In this document: piece by piece, positions 1 through 12,100 of the stretch | Layout: every line of letters begins with the position of its first letter | Position numbering within the stretch: the first letter of the stretch is position 1 | Source: Alnus glutinosa | Taxonomy: Eukaryota; Streptophyta; Magnoliopsida; Fagales; Betulaceae | Assembly (NCBI RefSeq): GCF_958979055.1 | Contig: NC_084897.1 | Coordinates: forward strand, 24,207,628 to 24,271,627 | Length of the DNA stretch: 64,000 nt | Direction: 5' to 3' | Made by a program: the position numbers and the translations under genes | Notes under the pieces: model-generated | What the model saw: only the letters and a program-made list of their open reading frames with translations | Databases searched by the model: none | Told to the model about the DNA's origin: nothing

Positions 1-329
1 GTGACACGTCACTAGCTAATTAGTGACAAGTTAAAAAGTAACACATCATTAAAATAATTAGTAGCATGTTAAATTTGACACACCACTAATTTAGTGGCGT
101 GTTAGATTGACATGCCACAATTTAGTGGCCTGCCAAGATTGACACGTCACTAAAAATTGACATGTCACTAAATTAGTGGCGCGGCAGTTCCTGACACGCC
201 ACTAAATGGGAATTAGTGACGAACTGATTAGTGGTGTGTCAAAAACACCACTAAAAGTTAGTGACATGTCAGACCACAAAAAACGCCACTAAATGTAGGT
301 CACTAAAAATCAGTTTTCTTTTTTTAGTG
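1..329. mobile_element. Right terminal region of a CACTA-type DNA transposon (family 1)
   Basis: The stretch is a dense array of short direct and inverted motifs around AGTGACACGTCACTAA and TTAGTGGCGTGTCA. Such subterminal arrays are typical of CACTA (En/Spm) elements, where they bind the transposase. It stops at TTTTTTTAGTG (ending at 329), the mirror of a CACTAAAAAA terminus, after which the repeats vanish. The other end and any coding part lie before the window. The class assignment rests on the terminus and repeat architecture only. Confidence 0.55.
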
Positions 330-1698
330 ATCCCATTTTTCAATCTCGGGAGGCAAATTTTCACTTTATTTTAAACGAGATATTTTGGTCATTTTGGCAT
401 TTCCGTTTAGATTTAACAAAAAATCCTAATAGATGGATACTTTTAATAATTTGAGATTAATATTGAAAATCCATAACATATGAGGGGCTAAGTGAAACTT
501 CTCATTTATTTTTTTTATTTCTTAAATAAGTAATTTAGAATTCAATAAAAAGAATAAAAAACAAAGCATACTAACAATACCTTAGAAGAGATCCACTTTG
601 AAGATGAAAGGGTTAAAAAAACTAGAAGGAAAAGACAAGGCTAATTGATACTTTAAAGGAAAAAATACAGTTTACCTCCTTAAGTATATATTACTACTTT
701 GACATTTTTAACTTTAAAGTTTAAAAATGTGACAATTGAACTCTGTAAATGATCAAATTGTGACACTTTACACTCTCGATCCATTAAGTTAATTTTTCCG
801 TCTACTTGGATTGAAATTACGTCAAGCGCACATGACATTTCAGCCCCAAAATGCCAAGGGTAAAGTGTGTTTTTCTCAAACTTTGTGGGGAGCAGTGCTA
901 ATGCAATTCAATTTTTACACCTAATACTTAAAAAAAAATAAAAAATTACACCTAATAATTTTTTTTTCAAAAAAAAAAAACAGAAAAATTGAAAAGAAAT
1001 TCTTTTTAGTTAGCTAGGATCCCTTTATTCATTAAAACATCAACAGTATGATGTGAGAAGTACGTGTTCTCCAAAAGTCAAGGCAGAATCTTCAATGTTT
1101 GATGATCTTTAAAAGGAAAAACCAATCCTTACTCATGTTGTTCATCAACCTAAATCCCAAATTTTATTAGATCTAATGAGCAATTCCAAGAAATTAAGCA
1201 AAGAGCATTGCATTATTTTTTGTAATCCTAAAAAATTCAAGACAACATCGAGCTTAATATTTAAACAATATCCCTGTAACATTTCAGTACGTGCTTCCAG
1301 AAACGTTTTAAAGACATTTTTTTCTTCTTCTTATCTACGCTCCTAAACTTGGCCAAGAACCATCAAACTTTACAATTGTCACTAAGAAATCATTATTATG
1401 GTATGCGTCAGTCCAAGTATACTTTTTACTGTTAAGAGTCCCACGTTGCCAAGGTATGTTTGGATTGTAGACTTTATAAGTATTGAGCAAATCTCTTCTT
1501 TTGAAGTGCCTTTTGAAAATTAGTAAGGTTCAGGTGACTTTAATATGGTATGTATCTTCGATCCTTCTCATGACAACCACAGAACCAGTTCATCCTTCAC
1601 TCAGAAACTCTTCTCTGCATCATTTTGTCAAACACCTTAGCCACACCCGCGCGTCCCTCATGTCCTCCTGTACCTGCGTTCTCTATCTACTTTCCGCC
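330..1698. other. AT-rich non-coding stretch
   Basis: No credible coding region is seen. The interval contains homopolymer runs (about 930-980). At 660-800 there is a 'tttacctcc...gtgacactttacactc' segment resembling one arm of the inverted-repeat elements found later in this window (about 60960 and 63450). The rest is unassigned. It may be interior sequence of the transposon whose end is at 2700. Confidence 0.5.
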
Positions 1699-1960
1699 TT
1701 AGTTCAACGAACTCTTTCCTTGCTCTGTTTCACCAAAAACTCCACCATATATTTCAAGCTCTTCATCATCACTATCATCAAAGTCACCCATTTCATCGTC
1801 TCCCATGTCTTCCATGCCACCAAATTTCGAAGCAGTCCATTCCTCCCACATCCAAATACTTACCACACTTATCCTTGTCTTCATCCACACACTTGTCCCA
1901 ATTTACTTTAATAAAATGTGGAGCCTTGTCATCTTCACGTAGCTTTCCTTTCTTTGCCTC
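1699..1960 (-). pseudogene. Fragment of a p23-type HSP90 co-chaperone gene
   Basis: Read on the minus strand from about 1960, this gives EAKKGKLREDDKAPHF then IKVNWDKCVDEDKDK. After a frameshift it continues as FGGMEDMGDDEMGDFDDS followed by DDEE. This matches the end of the CS domain (K-x-PH-hydrophobic-KV-x-WDKWVDED) and the glycine/methionine- then acid-rich tail of plant p23 co-chaperones, which bind HSP90. The N-terminal CS domain is absent, the usual WW before the KL is missing, the conserved Trp of WDKW is Cys, and at least one frameshift is needed, so it cannot be functional. It lies about 700 bp inside a CACTA-type terminus at 2700, so capture by a transposon is possible. The 142-codon open frame on the plus strand (1483-1911) is its shadow. 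The following 1961-2450 shows no gene. Confidence 0.6.
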
Positions 1961-2449
1961 TCCACTTCCACGTGGTCCTCCACATCACTCTCACTCGACC
2001 CACCATTCTCATCTTCCTCTTCTGTTAGATTCTCACATCACCTCTTAAATACTTTCCCATCTTCGAAAGGCAAACTCATCTCAGCATCTGTTTTGCCCAA
2101 CCAAACAGCAAACACCGCTTTCGCCTTCCAAAAAAAAGAAGAAGCAAAGAACAAGAATCAACCCCAAAATCTACTGCCCACTTCTCAACTCATCCGGTGT
2201 CGTCATTCTCTCAACTGGGTGAATCACACTCGGCCACGTCTCCACATGCCAGAATCATCACATCCTTGTCGGCTCCAGACAAAGGTAAGGACCCCTTTTT
2301 GCCTCTGATGTGTTTTCTACATGCAATTATGGAACTAACCTTTCCTTAATGGACTCAGTCACTCAGTCACTCCACCATCACAAACATACAAGAAATACCC
2401 GAAAATCCGGCCCTCACTCATCCAAATAAAATAAAGAATTTTAGCAACA

Positions 2450-2700
2450 TGACTTTAATTGCACGTGGTTAAAAGTGCCAATTTTTTAAAAAATAAAATT
2501 GCATTTAGCCACCTGAGGTGGCATGTGGCTAAATAACCACATATATAAAATGCCACATCTCTAAATGTACATTTAGCAACAACTAGATTCACCACACGAA
2601 ACCCACGTAGTTAACTGCTCGTGGCTAGCAGTTAGCCACGTGGATGACCCTCATCCACGTGGCTAACTGCAGATGGCTAAAAAACAAATTTTTTGTAGTG
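2450..2700. mobile_element. Right terminal region of a second CACTA-type transposon
   Basis: Repeated direct and inverted copies of CACGTGGCTAA / TTAGCCACGTG fill the stretch, which ends with TTTTTTGTAGTG at 2689-2700, the mirror of CACTACAAAAAA. The same terminus occurs at 34105-34116. Immediately after it, sequence homologous to unit B begins (acattttaagactatt versus acatttcaagactatt at 38718). The element end therefore coincides with the visible left edge of duplication unit A. The left end is not identified. Confidence 0.6.
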
Positions 2701-3177
2701 ACATTTTAAGACTATTATCTAAAAGAAAGCTTGACAAAATGCTAAGTCATACATTTAATTTCTCCTTGGTAATAATTCACGTTTGCGTGTCGGATTCGAA
2801 TTATGTCACGGCATATGTGTAAGACGATATAATGTCAATCTTAATTTGATCAATTTAATTATATAAGTAAAATTCTTCAATTTTAGCCCACTAATTTTGT
2901 GTTGAGTTCATATTGAATTATCGAGTTGTGTCAAAATTGTAAACCTTTATAGTGCATAAAGAAGTAATTGGTGTACAACAGTTGTGCACAACCCAAGACA
3001 TATAGTGTTAGACCCATGTGGTGGGTCCTACTCACATGAGTCACATCTCCATGTGTCTTGTATTGTGCACAACTGTTATGCAAGAATATTTTCCCTATTG
3101 CATATCGGGTTTGAATGGTAATGTCAAAAACTAACCGCCCTTTGTTTATGACTGCATTTGGATTTGTGTTCCGCCTG

Positions 3178-3211
<34 letters not shown>

Positions 3212-3225
3212 TGGCTTCCAGGACT

Positions 3226-3530
3226 ACAATGATAAAATTCATTGAACCTTACTCTTCCACAAAAGGCACGTTAAAGAAGGATGTTTGCTTAAGGCTTATA
3301 AGGCCCATAACTCAGGCATATTTTGGCAATGTGGGACTCTTAACCCGCCCCCTCACGTATGACACTATTGTCTAAACACGTGTACAACGAGAGGGAAGGC
3401 TTAACATTGTCCAAGGCCCTAAAGCTCTGATATATACCATGATAAAGTTCATTGAACCTTACCCTTCCATAAAAAGCAGTTTAATGGAAGATGTTTACTC
3501 AAAACTTATGAAGCCACAAGCCAAACATAA
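3226..3530. repeat. Dispersed repeat, two tandem degenerate copies
   Basis: Two related blocks share 'atgataaa(g/a)ttcattgaacctta.cttcca' followed by 'aa.cttat.aagcc.acaa' and 'aatgtg'. They start near 3229 and 3440. Unit B has the same blocks, split by an LTR element (39207-39314 and 41154-41390). A related sequence, 'ctcaaagcttataaagcc', begins exactly where unit A breaks off at 21050, so the family may have taken part in the rearrangement. Confidence 0.5.
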
Positions 3531-3786
3531 TTAACTTGCAATGTGTTAACATACAAACCGAGGGAAAGGTTTTGCCCAAAAGCCCAATTTTCAGGTAATG
3601 CAGGAGAAGCTCATTTGGATTTTAGAAATGATCACTTCAGCAAGAACTCAAGAGCATTCACATTGAACTGTTCAATTTTTTTAAAAAAAAATCTTAACTT
3701 TAAAAATTTTACTTTAATTGATTTAGCTAGCCATTTTCAAAACCACTAAACATCAAATTTTCTAAATATTTCTAGCTTTACTAGTT

Positions 3787-3823
<37 letters not shown>

Positions 3824-4268
3824 CCAAATTTTGAATTATTTACATTAAAAATCTACTTTAGTTTAGTGGAAAGATGAAAAAAAAATGAGATAAATAACAT
3901 TAAAAAAATCTTTAACTTTCACTTTCGGATTTTTTTCCATTTAGAGAGCGATACTGACAAAACAAAATATAACATTGACTAGGAGTAATTTTATAAGTCC
4001 CTGTTGTGTCACTCCAATAATTAATTAATAAATAACTTTTAAAATTACTAGTTGATCAAAATTTAATTTAATAATGATCAATTACAAGCTTAATGATGAT
4101 TTTAAAAGTCATATTATTATTAGAGGAATACAAGAGAGACTTCTAGCAATATTACTCATTGAGTGGAGAGTTTGTTAAATTGTATATTTGTGAGTTTTGT
4201 TAATGCTCTAAAATTAAAAACTAGAGAGTTCAATGTGAATGCTCTAAAATTAATTATTGAAAAAAATA

Positions 4269-4696
4269 GAATTTAGCCTCCCAAACTACCAACATTTCTC
4301 CGGATAGCCCCCCAAACTACCAAAGCTTGCACTCTGGCCACCCAAATTACCAAAACATTTAAAAAATGCTCATTTTGGTAAAATATCCCCATAATACCCA
4401 TGTCACATGTCTAGCTACAAGCGTGCATCGTGCCCAACGATGATGCTGAAAAGTAGTACATACTCCGATCGATCGCAATATTTTTTTAAAAATAAAAAAA
4501 TAAAATAAAATTTTAGTTTTTCTTTAGTTTTAAATTTTTTTTAATTAAAAAATGACACATGACATGGGTATTATGAGAATATTTTGCCAAACGAGACATT
4601 TTTCAAAGTTTTAGTAGTTTGGGGGTCAGAATGTAAATCTTGATAATTTGAAGGGCCATTCAAAGAAATTGTAATAATTTGAAGGACTAAATTATA
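4269..4696. repeat. Inverted-repeat (foldback/MITE-like) element, copy in unit A
   Basis: The left arm begins ATTTAGCCTCCCAAACTACC and the right arm ends with its approximate inverse (ttgaaggactaaattatatt). Motifs such as 'cataatacccatgtcacatg' and 'gacatgggtattatg' pair across the centre. The counterpart at 42122-42570 in unit B shows that it predates the duplication. No target duplication was resolved. Confidence 0.5.
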
Positions 4697-7045
4697 TTAT
4701 TCCGTTAATTATTCGACCGTGAAAGACAAATTGTCGTTATTGCACATGACGAGAGACTTGGTGGGAGCTTTGATCGATGCAAAACAAGCAAAAAGCAGGT
4801 AGCTTAATTTATATGAACTTTGGTTAATTTTCTCGGCCTGAGCATATATAGCTAGGTTGATGTTCTTCGCAAGGCAGTGATCATCGATCAAATTCGGTCT
4901 TTTCAAAGACCAAAGAGACAGCTTGTGATTTATTCCAAATGCAAATGCAAGAGAACCAAAGATTATAGTGAAACCCCATTGGTGACGGCAAAATCATCTT
5001 ATAGATGTTTAAGTTAGTGAGAGAAGTGAAAAAAAAGGAAGAATTTCGGTATAAACAAGATATATATGTCTGTCTTAGGTTGGTGGTAAGCGTGTCGATC
5101 AAGTCGGGTAAGTATCGCCGGCTATGTATAAGGAATATTAAGGATTGAAGGCAATTCAGGAGACAACTTTAGCTCCTTGAGCTGATATATCCGGCCAGTC
5201 AAGATATGTTAACGACATCAACTCGATCACCATGAGACAACTAATTAGCTCGATCTATGACTCCCGCATCACCTAATGGCTTTAGTACACTTTTCTTCAA
5301 GACTTCCTTCAGGTTTGGGAGAGTACTTCTCAAAGAGGTCAACGCTACTACGTACGTACTAATATAAGCCTTCATTTCTTAAAATTCAAAATCTCAAATA
5401 TTTTCTGACAATTTCAAGAACTAAACAGCTAGCTTTTGATACATAATTAATTCGTTGTTTTTTTTTTTTTTAATAAAAAACAACGTGACCATAATAGTAC
5501 TTTCTCGCTATGATCGAGCTGCATAGGAAGTGCCTAGACAGTTCATTGATCGTACTTAATTAATTAATTTATGACAATTTCAATCTGATCAATATTACTT
5601 TTTTCAACCAATATTCGTGAAACCAGAAACAGATGGACTGAAAAGAGTAGTCTCCTTTTATGTATTCAGAAAGATCTTATTGTGGTGTATCATGTATGGA
5701 GCTAGTGGTATTAGAGAATTATATTTAGAACCTATTTTTGGGAGAGGTTAGGATAAGTAACATTGGAAAGAGTGGCTCTAAGGCTCTTTCAAAGAAGCCA
5801 CGACCTCTTTTATATATATATATATATTAATGAAATATTGTGTGATGATATTATTCAAGAAATACAGGGTTTTACATATATATTAATCCTTACAATATGG
5901 TAAACGTTACGTTACATGGAAATCACCTTACCAAAATAGTACTACATATTACTCTAAATATCTCTTAATTAAGAGATATCAGTTTATGTACAAGGTGATC
6001 GTTAACATATATTTCATCACGATGATCGAAAGGGAAGGGGCTCAATATATAGCAATGAATCCAATGATATACCTGTACCGTAGGCCGTAGCAATGTGCCT
6101 CAAGCTTTTTCGAATTGGCCAAACGAGCTCAAGGACAAATCACGACAAAAGCCACATAGTTAATTTTTCCTTTTGTTTTCCCTTTTCGCAGGGCGGGGAT
6201 GTAGAGGGCATTCTTAATGAACACAACTAGGCTATATCGTACCTTCGAAAGTTCAGAACAACTAAAGACGGCAACCCTTTATTAATTAATTTGAGATATA
6301 ACGCATTGTTCTTCCGTTTATCGCACTGGCTTTTGTGAATTGAAAGAGTCAAAGAGCTTCATCGATCCTTTTGTCTTTCTCTAATTGTTAATTTGCTAGA
6401 ACGCATATTATTATAAGATTTCGATGCCGTCGCAACCTCCGGACCAAGCATCATGACTTGTCTTGTTGATCGTCTGCATCATATATAGTGATTCTGATTC
6501 AATATCCAAAGACATTTAATTGGTTGAAACTTTCAATTATGTTCATGATGATACAGCTCGCATTCGACAAGTGCAAGAAACCATAATACGAAAAGATTTT
6601 GATAGAAGCCTAAGTTGGAGTAGCTAGCTAGCTAGATCAGACGGAGCAATATAAAATAATAAAAGTGAATAAAGAAACCGTGAATAAAAAACTAAAAAAA
6701 AAAACTCACGAGCATAAAATACTGTCCCAACCTGCTGACCAAACGTTGGCAGCTTGTATTGACTGTCATTTGGTCGAAACATTCGTCCATGATTCTGATC
6801 ATACACTTGCATTTGATCAAGAGCTTAGGATGGTCCCACGGGTGCTAAGCATATATGGGAGCCGGCCGTTTCATCGAATTGATATTAATGTGGTACTAGG
6901 ATTCATAATTTGGAAGTGCCGGCGAATACTGATGAGGTCAATCGAATCGACCAAGTAAACCAAATAAAGAATTAAAGAAAAGCTATGAAATAGGACAACG
7001 CAGCTACTCCTAGCTAGGCCTTGCCATCTACCTGACCTTCATTCA

Positions 7046-9157
7046 TTGATCTCTCTCTGTTCTTCAACCATGAATGTCTCCAACATATGTTCTTTCCTTC
7101 TTCAACCTCAAAGAATCCATTCTCTTCATCTCAATCAGCTCTTCATCTTCTTTTTATTGCTGCTTCCCCATGCAAAATCAATTTCCTTCAACTTCCCTAG
7201 TTTCCCGACAAATATGAATAACATGACATTGCAGGGTGACGCATTCCCGTCCGGAGAAGTTCTCCAACTTACAAAGAATCAAATCGGCACCGACATCACT
7301 TTCAGTGCGGGTCGTGCCTCATATGCTGAACCAGTACGCCTTTGGGATGCCAAGACAGGGAGGCTTACAGACTTCACCACCCACTTCTCCTTTAGCATAA
7401 CCGCCGTTAATCAGTCGGCGCACGGTGACGGGCTCTCCTTCTTTATTGCGCCATTTCAGTCTGAAATCCCTAAAAATTCAAGCGGCGGGTATCTTGGACT
7501 GTTTGGTTCGGCAACCGCGTTCAACAACTCTTTGAATCAAATTGTTGCGGTTGAGTTTGACACTCTCCAAAATGTTTGGGATCCAAGCGATGATCATGTC
7601 GGAATCAATGTCAACACCATTGTCTCTGCGGCAAATGTCTCGTGGAAAACTAGCATGAGGACAGGGTCAACAGGATATGCATGGGTAAGTTATAACTCAA
7701 CCACCAAAAATCTAAGTGTCTTCTTAACGTATGCTAATAATCCAGCCTTCAATGGGGATTCTACCCTTTCATATGTTGTTGATTTGCGGAATGTTTTGCC
7801 GGAATGGGTTAGAGTTGGTTTCTCCGCAGCTACAGGTCAGTGGATTGAGTTGCATGCAGTAAGTTCTTGGTCATTCGATTCAACTTTGGAGACCAACGAT
7901 GGGAGGAAAAACAGAGTGAGGTTGGTGATTGGTTTAGCCGTGGGTTTTGGTGTATTGGGTTGTGGATTAGGTCTACTTTGGTTCATCTGTTGGAGAAAAA
8001 GGGCCGGTGGGAAAATTGTAGATTTGGACGGAGATATCGGTATGGATGACGAATTTGAAAAGGGAACCGGCCCAAGGAGGTTCACTTACCGTGAACTTAT
8101 CCGTGCAACAAAAAACTTTGCCGAAGGAGGGAAGCTTGGAGAGGGAGGATTCGGAGGCGTTTACAAGGGTTTGTTAAGTAAATCCAATACAGACGTTGCT
8201 GTTAAGAGGGTCTCAAAGGGATCAAAGCAGGGGAAAAAGGAGTATATAGCAGAAGTGAGAATCATTAGTCGTTTGAGGCACAGGAATTTGGTTCAACTAA
8301 TTGGTTGGTGCCATGAAAAGGGTGAGTTCCTTCTCGTCTACGAGTACATGCCTAATGGAAGCCTTGATACTCATCTTTTTGGTGGGAAGACTATGCTGAC
8401 ATGGGCAGTAAGGTACAAAGTAGCCCTTGGATTGGCTTCTTCTCTGCTCTACCTTCATGAAGAGTGGGAACAATGTGTTGTCCACAGAGATATCAAGTCA
8501 AGCAATGTCATGTTAGATGCAAATTTCAATGCCAAGCTCGGCGATTTTGGTCTTGCAAGGCTTGTAGACCATGAGTTGGGCTCACAGACAACTGTTTTGG
8601 CCGGCACCATGGGCTACCTAGCGCCGGAGTGTGTCACCACCGGCAAGGCCAGCAAGGAATCCGATGTCTACAGTTTTGGGGTGGTTTCCCTTGAGATTGC
8701 ATGCGGAAGAAAACCAGTGGAACCCAGAGCAGAAGAGAGCAAGGTAAGGCTGGTAGAGTATGTATGGGATCTGTATGGAAAAGGCCAGCTCCTTGAAGCT
8801 GTTGATAAGGGATTAAGTATGGAATTTGATGAGAAACAAACGGAGTGCTTGATGGTCGTTGGATTATGGTGTTGCCATCCTGATCCAACCATCCGGCCGT
8901 CGATAAGGCAGGTGATAAATGTTCTTAATTCTGAAGCTCCCTTGCCAAACCTTCCGTCGAAGTTTCCGGTGCCAATGTATTTTGCACCTCCAATGCATAT
9001 GTGTAGATTCTCCTATACATCTTCATCTCGTCTCACAGGGTCCTCGAAAGATCAGACGCAGTGTTCGTGTAGCAGTTGCTCTACTACTCATTCATCTGCT
9101 TCTGCCGGCTCTAGAACAGCTCTTCTAATAATTAACTCAGGCAAAACTGATGTGTAG
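7046..9157 (+). CDS. L-type lectin-domain receptor kinase, clade IX-like (copy A)
   Basis: An intact single-exon 703-residue receptor kinase, expected at the plasma membrane. A signal peptide (about 1-44) precedes a legume-lectin ectodomain (about 45-285) with the metal-site series E170, D172, N176, D179, H184 and the carbohydrate-loop Asp D128 (HGDG). A transmembrane helix spans about 292-316. The kinase domain (about 358-630) has glycine loop GEGGFGGVYKG (365-375), K387, HRD at 480-482 and DFG at 500-502, so it looks catalytically competent and of RD type. Met9 (7070) is an alternative start just upstream of the hydrophobic stretch. The family senses extracellular ligands and acts in defence and stress signalling; the ligand is unknown here. 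It is nearly identical to the gene at 44878-46986, but most differences fall in the ectodomain. Confidence 0.95.
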   Translation: MISLCSSTMNVSNICSFLLQPQRIHSLHLNQLFIFFLLLLPHAKSISFNFPSFPTNMNNMTLQGDAFPSGEVLQLTKNQIGTDITFSAGRASYAEPVRLWDAKTGRLTDFTTHFSFSITAVNQSAHGDGLSFFIAPFQSEIPKNSSGGYLGLFGSATAFNNSLNQIVAVEFDTLQNVWDPSDDHVGINVNTIVSAANVSWKTSMRTGSTGYAWVSYNSTTKNLSVFLTYANNPAFNGDSTLSYVVDLRNVLPEWVRVGFSAATGQWIELHAVSSWSFDSTLETNDGRKNRVRLVIGLAVGFGVLGCGLGLLWFICWRKRAGGKIVDLDGDIGMDDEFEKGTGPRRFTYRELIRATKNFAEGGKLGEGGFGGVYKGLLSKSNTDVAVKRVSKGSKQGKKEYIAEVRIISRLRHRNLVQLIGWCHEKGEFLLVYEYMPNGSLDTHLFGGKTMLTWAVRYKVALGLASSLLYLHEEWEQCVVHRDIKSSNVMLDANFNAKLGDFGLARLVDHELGSQTTVLAGTMGYLAPECVTTGKASKESDVYSFGVVSLEIACGRKPVEPRAEESKVRLVEYVWDLYGKGQLLEAVDKGLSMEFDEKQTECLMVVGLWCCHPDPTIRPSIRQVINVLNSEAPLPNLPSKFPVPMYFAPPMHMCRFSYTSSSRLTGSSKDQTQCSCSSCSTTHSSASAGSRTALLIINSGKTDV

Positions 9158-12100
9158 TACGTACCATATATTTGTTAGGTTTGGGCTTGTATTGTAGATG
9201 TGTACGTACGTAGTTTGCTTCAATAATTTTTTGTCCTACAAATTATTATGAAATTTAATCAAGCAGTTGATGATGCAGTGGTGGGCTCGACCTTGTTTAG
9301 TCCGAGGGACACATCATACATTGGTGTTTTGTCGGGGATAGATGTGTATCGGCCGTGTAAACTGTTATCAAACTGAACATCACACGGCTTAAAATGTTAA
9401 AGCCCAAGCTTGCCTGTCTCTAAACAAATATGGTTTTACACTTTTACTCTCCTAACTTGTCCCAGACCATCTTAAAATGTTAAAGCCCAAGCCTGTATGA
9501 TTTTGGAGATGTGACCCTTTTAATATATAAGAGACTCCTAGAGGTTGTCCCTCGGCCATAGGATCCGAACCATTGATTATATTTTATAACATCTAATTAT
9601 GGTATACATAGTGTTAGATCATTTTAAAATTTTAAATAGTGTGGTAACATAGGCAACATATACAATATTAGATCATGTGAAATTTAATATATACTATGAA
9701 ATAGTTCTTCTTTATTTGATGCTTGTCCGTGGATGCTTGTCATGTGGCGGGCTTGTAGCCCTTTGATTATTCTTCATGCATGTAGAGGGTGCTTGGGTTG
9801 GCGGTTGGCCTATGGTGATTATTTCTATTCTAGTAGTAGCCTCTCATTCCAATGCCCGACCTGTCCAGCTAATTGATCAGCATTAGAAATGTGGTCTTTA
9901 ATTGCAATTAGAGTTGTCTCTGGCCTTCAATACCGAGGGCAAATCGTCAGCTATTAGCTTCAAAGATCTCATATTCTAAAAGCATAGATTATTTATGTAT
10001 TATTAATTTAAAAAGGCTAGTCAAATTCTTATTATTAAAAAAAAAAGAAAAAAAAAAGAAAAAAAAAAAGGGCTTATCAAATTATACTTTTAGCTCTCAT
10101 AATTCACTTATAAAATAGAATTTTACACAATAAAGAATTAATATGATAATTAGCACTAATATAAGAGGGGTGTTAGAAACACACCAGTGTCTAAATAGTG
10201 TTTTTTTTAACATTTCTCGTAATATAATATCTTTACAACCCACCTATTTTTAGGATTTAAAGATCTTTATGATAAATATCAAAGGATGAGATGTGTTATT
10301 TATACACAAATTGAACACACATTTATATTTGGTGTGCAACCATCTTACAAACCCATATATACATTTGATATGGGTCTAACATGCATTAATCTCAAACCAA
10401 ATATGAATATGTGTACAATACGTGTAGATACAATGATTGTGTAAATATCTTTAGCCTCCATGGATTGAGCTACCTACATCTCAGAGACTGTCGCCCCCAG
10501 GAAATTAACCGGCCACCAATGTAAGGCCGGCTATACCTACATCTGAGAGACAACGCATGCAGCAAAACAATTGATGTCATGTGAGGCATCTTGTCTTTCT
10601 TCAGCCGTTTGTATATAGCTCTTGTCATGTACCGAAATCTTACGCCACGTGTTGGGGTTGGAGGATATCGAGCACCAACCACATGACTACAGTACAGAAG
10701 CTACCAGATGTGTTCTTGTTGCCCTTCGAGAATCAAGAAACAATAACCTTCTTTACCTGTTCGTTTTTGTTGGATAACAAATGTGTGACTAATGCCACTT
10801 TTGACGTATTTTAAATGATTAAAATTTTTAATTTTTTAAGTGATTGATATAGAAAATTACTTCAAATATGTTATATATATAATCTGTGTGAAAATTTAGT
10901 GTGAACTAGCTAGCATTACTCGTGTCAAATTCAGTAGGTGAATTAGTTATCAAACAAGTAAAACAGACACCAAGGTCGATCTCTTTTCCAAGATAACGAT
11001 GTCGCCTGTACTTTCTAAATCTTTGTCAACGTTAGGCCAACTAACGAAGAGGCCTTACAGGAAGACAATATTATTATTAATGAGCCAATGTATTTAAGAA
11101 AGAAAAAAAAAGATTTTAAGAAAAAGGTGTAACGTAGCACTTCGACTCTTCGAGTGAATTGGTTTGTTTTGTAAAGAAAAAGACAGCGAATATACAACAA
11201 GGGATCAAGTATACCCTGCGATTTTCTTTAATAGCAAGGGCATGCAATTTTGAGAATTCGGGTTATTTATTCAAAATGAACGGCCTGAATTTAACCACAT
11301 CATTCCTTCCATCTTAAGGGAATAAACAATTTAAGAATGTGGCTGGAGTAGGTTAACCACTCCCTTATCATTTGAGGATGGTGTCCGGCCACTCCAAAAG
11401 TGAGGTGCACCACCCCTACAATTTGTGAGGGTCGGAAGGATGATCTTATCCAAACAATTAAGAACTAGAGGTAGTATATATAAGAGAAAGAAAAACTGCC
11501 TAAATTAACCAGGAAAGGGAATATTAGATGAGGTTTCGGTCAAAAGGAGACACAAAAATAACCTAAAAGAATGGTTATCTGAGCATCAATTATATAAGAT
11601 TTGTCAAATGCTTAACATTTTTGTCCTCTTTCGTTGATTAAATTAAAGTTCATTCTATTTGGAAAAGCTCCCCATTTTAAGTGTACTTAAATATTGTACG
11701 TTGCGTGTAATACTGTAATCCCTTTATTTTTTCTTGTTTTGGGCAAAGCAGGTTGAGCCCATACTTCACTGTCTTTCGTACAGCATTAGTATTTCTAAAC
11801 CACAACATAAATGAAGCATGATATTCCATACAGCATTTTCTTTTTGGTATTTAAAAAAATAAAGAAAATAGTATTTAAATGGTTAATAGCTAGCTAGAGA
11901 AAGACTGGAAAGCCGGTACTATATATATAGAGTGCATTTGAATAAGAAAACAAAAGGTAGCTTAATTCTTTAAATCTAGATTAAAATTGTTGTAGTTTGT
12001 GGGTAAACCTAAATTACAAGTTGTTCAATGTTAGACACCTACGTCTACCACTCTAAATGATTTCAATCTAAGATTACGCTGTGTCTCATTGACTTCATTG

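Larger units (their letters stand above)
2701..7045. other. Intergenic region upstream of LecRK copy A
   Basis: No coding region is supported. It holds a dispersed repeat (3226-3530), a 29-nt poly(A) run (about 3179-3209), (TA)n at about 3790-3818 and an inverted-repeat element (4269-4696). The open frame at 6665-6958 is rejected because its counterpart in unit B has lost the reading frame. Confidence 0.6.

Noticed and set aside
1483..1911. 142-codon plus-strand open frame
   Set aside because: Lies opposite the p23 fragment on the minus strand and shows no domain; its openness mirrors the acidic and Met/Gly-rich minus-strand codons.
3115..3375. Open frame encoding a poly-Lys stretch
   Set aside because: It reads through a 29-nt poly(A) run in non-coding repeat DNA, and the counterpart near 39120 lacks the run.
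6665..6958. 97-codon open frame upstream of LecRK copy A
   Set aside because: The near-identical region upstream of copy B (from 44470) does not keep the frame, so it is not under coding constraint.
8634..8892. Minus-strand open frames inside the LecRK kinase region
   Set aside because: Shadows of the coding strand; the same shadows recur in copy B at 46466-46724.
10152..10230. Small A-specific MITE ('gaggggtgttag...aacatttctcg')
   Set aside because: Flanked by AATATA on both sides and absent in B, but the ends pair too weakly to call an element. A deletion in B caused by the nearby LTR insertion region is not excluded.
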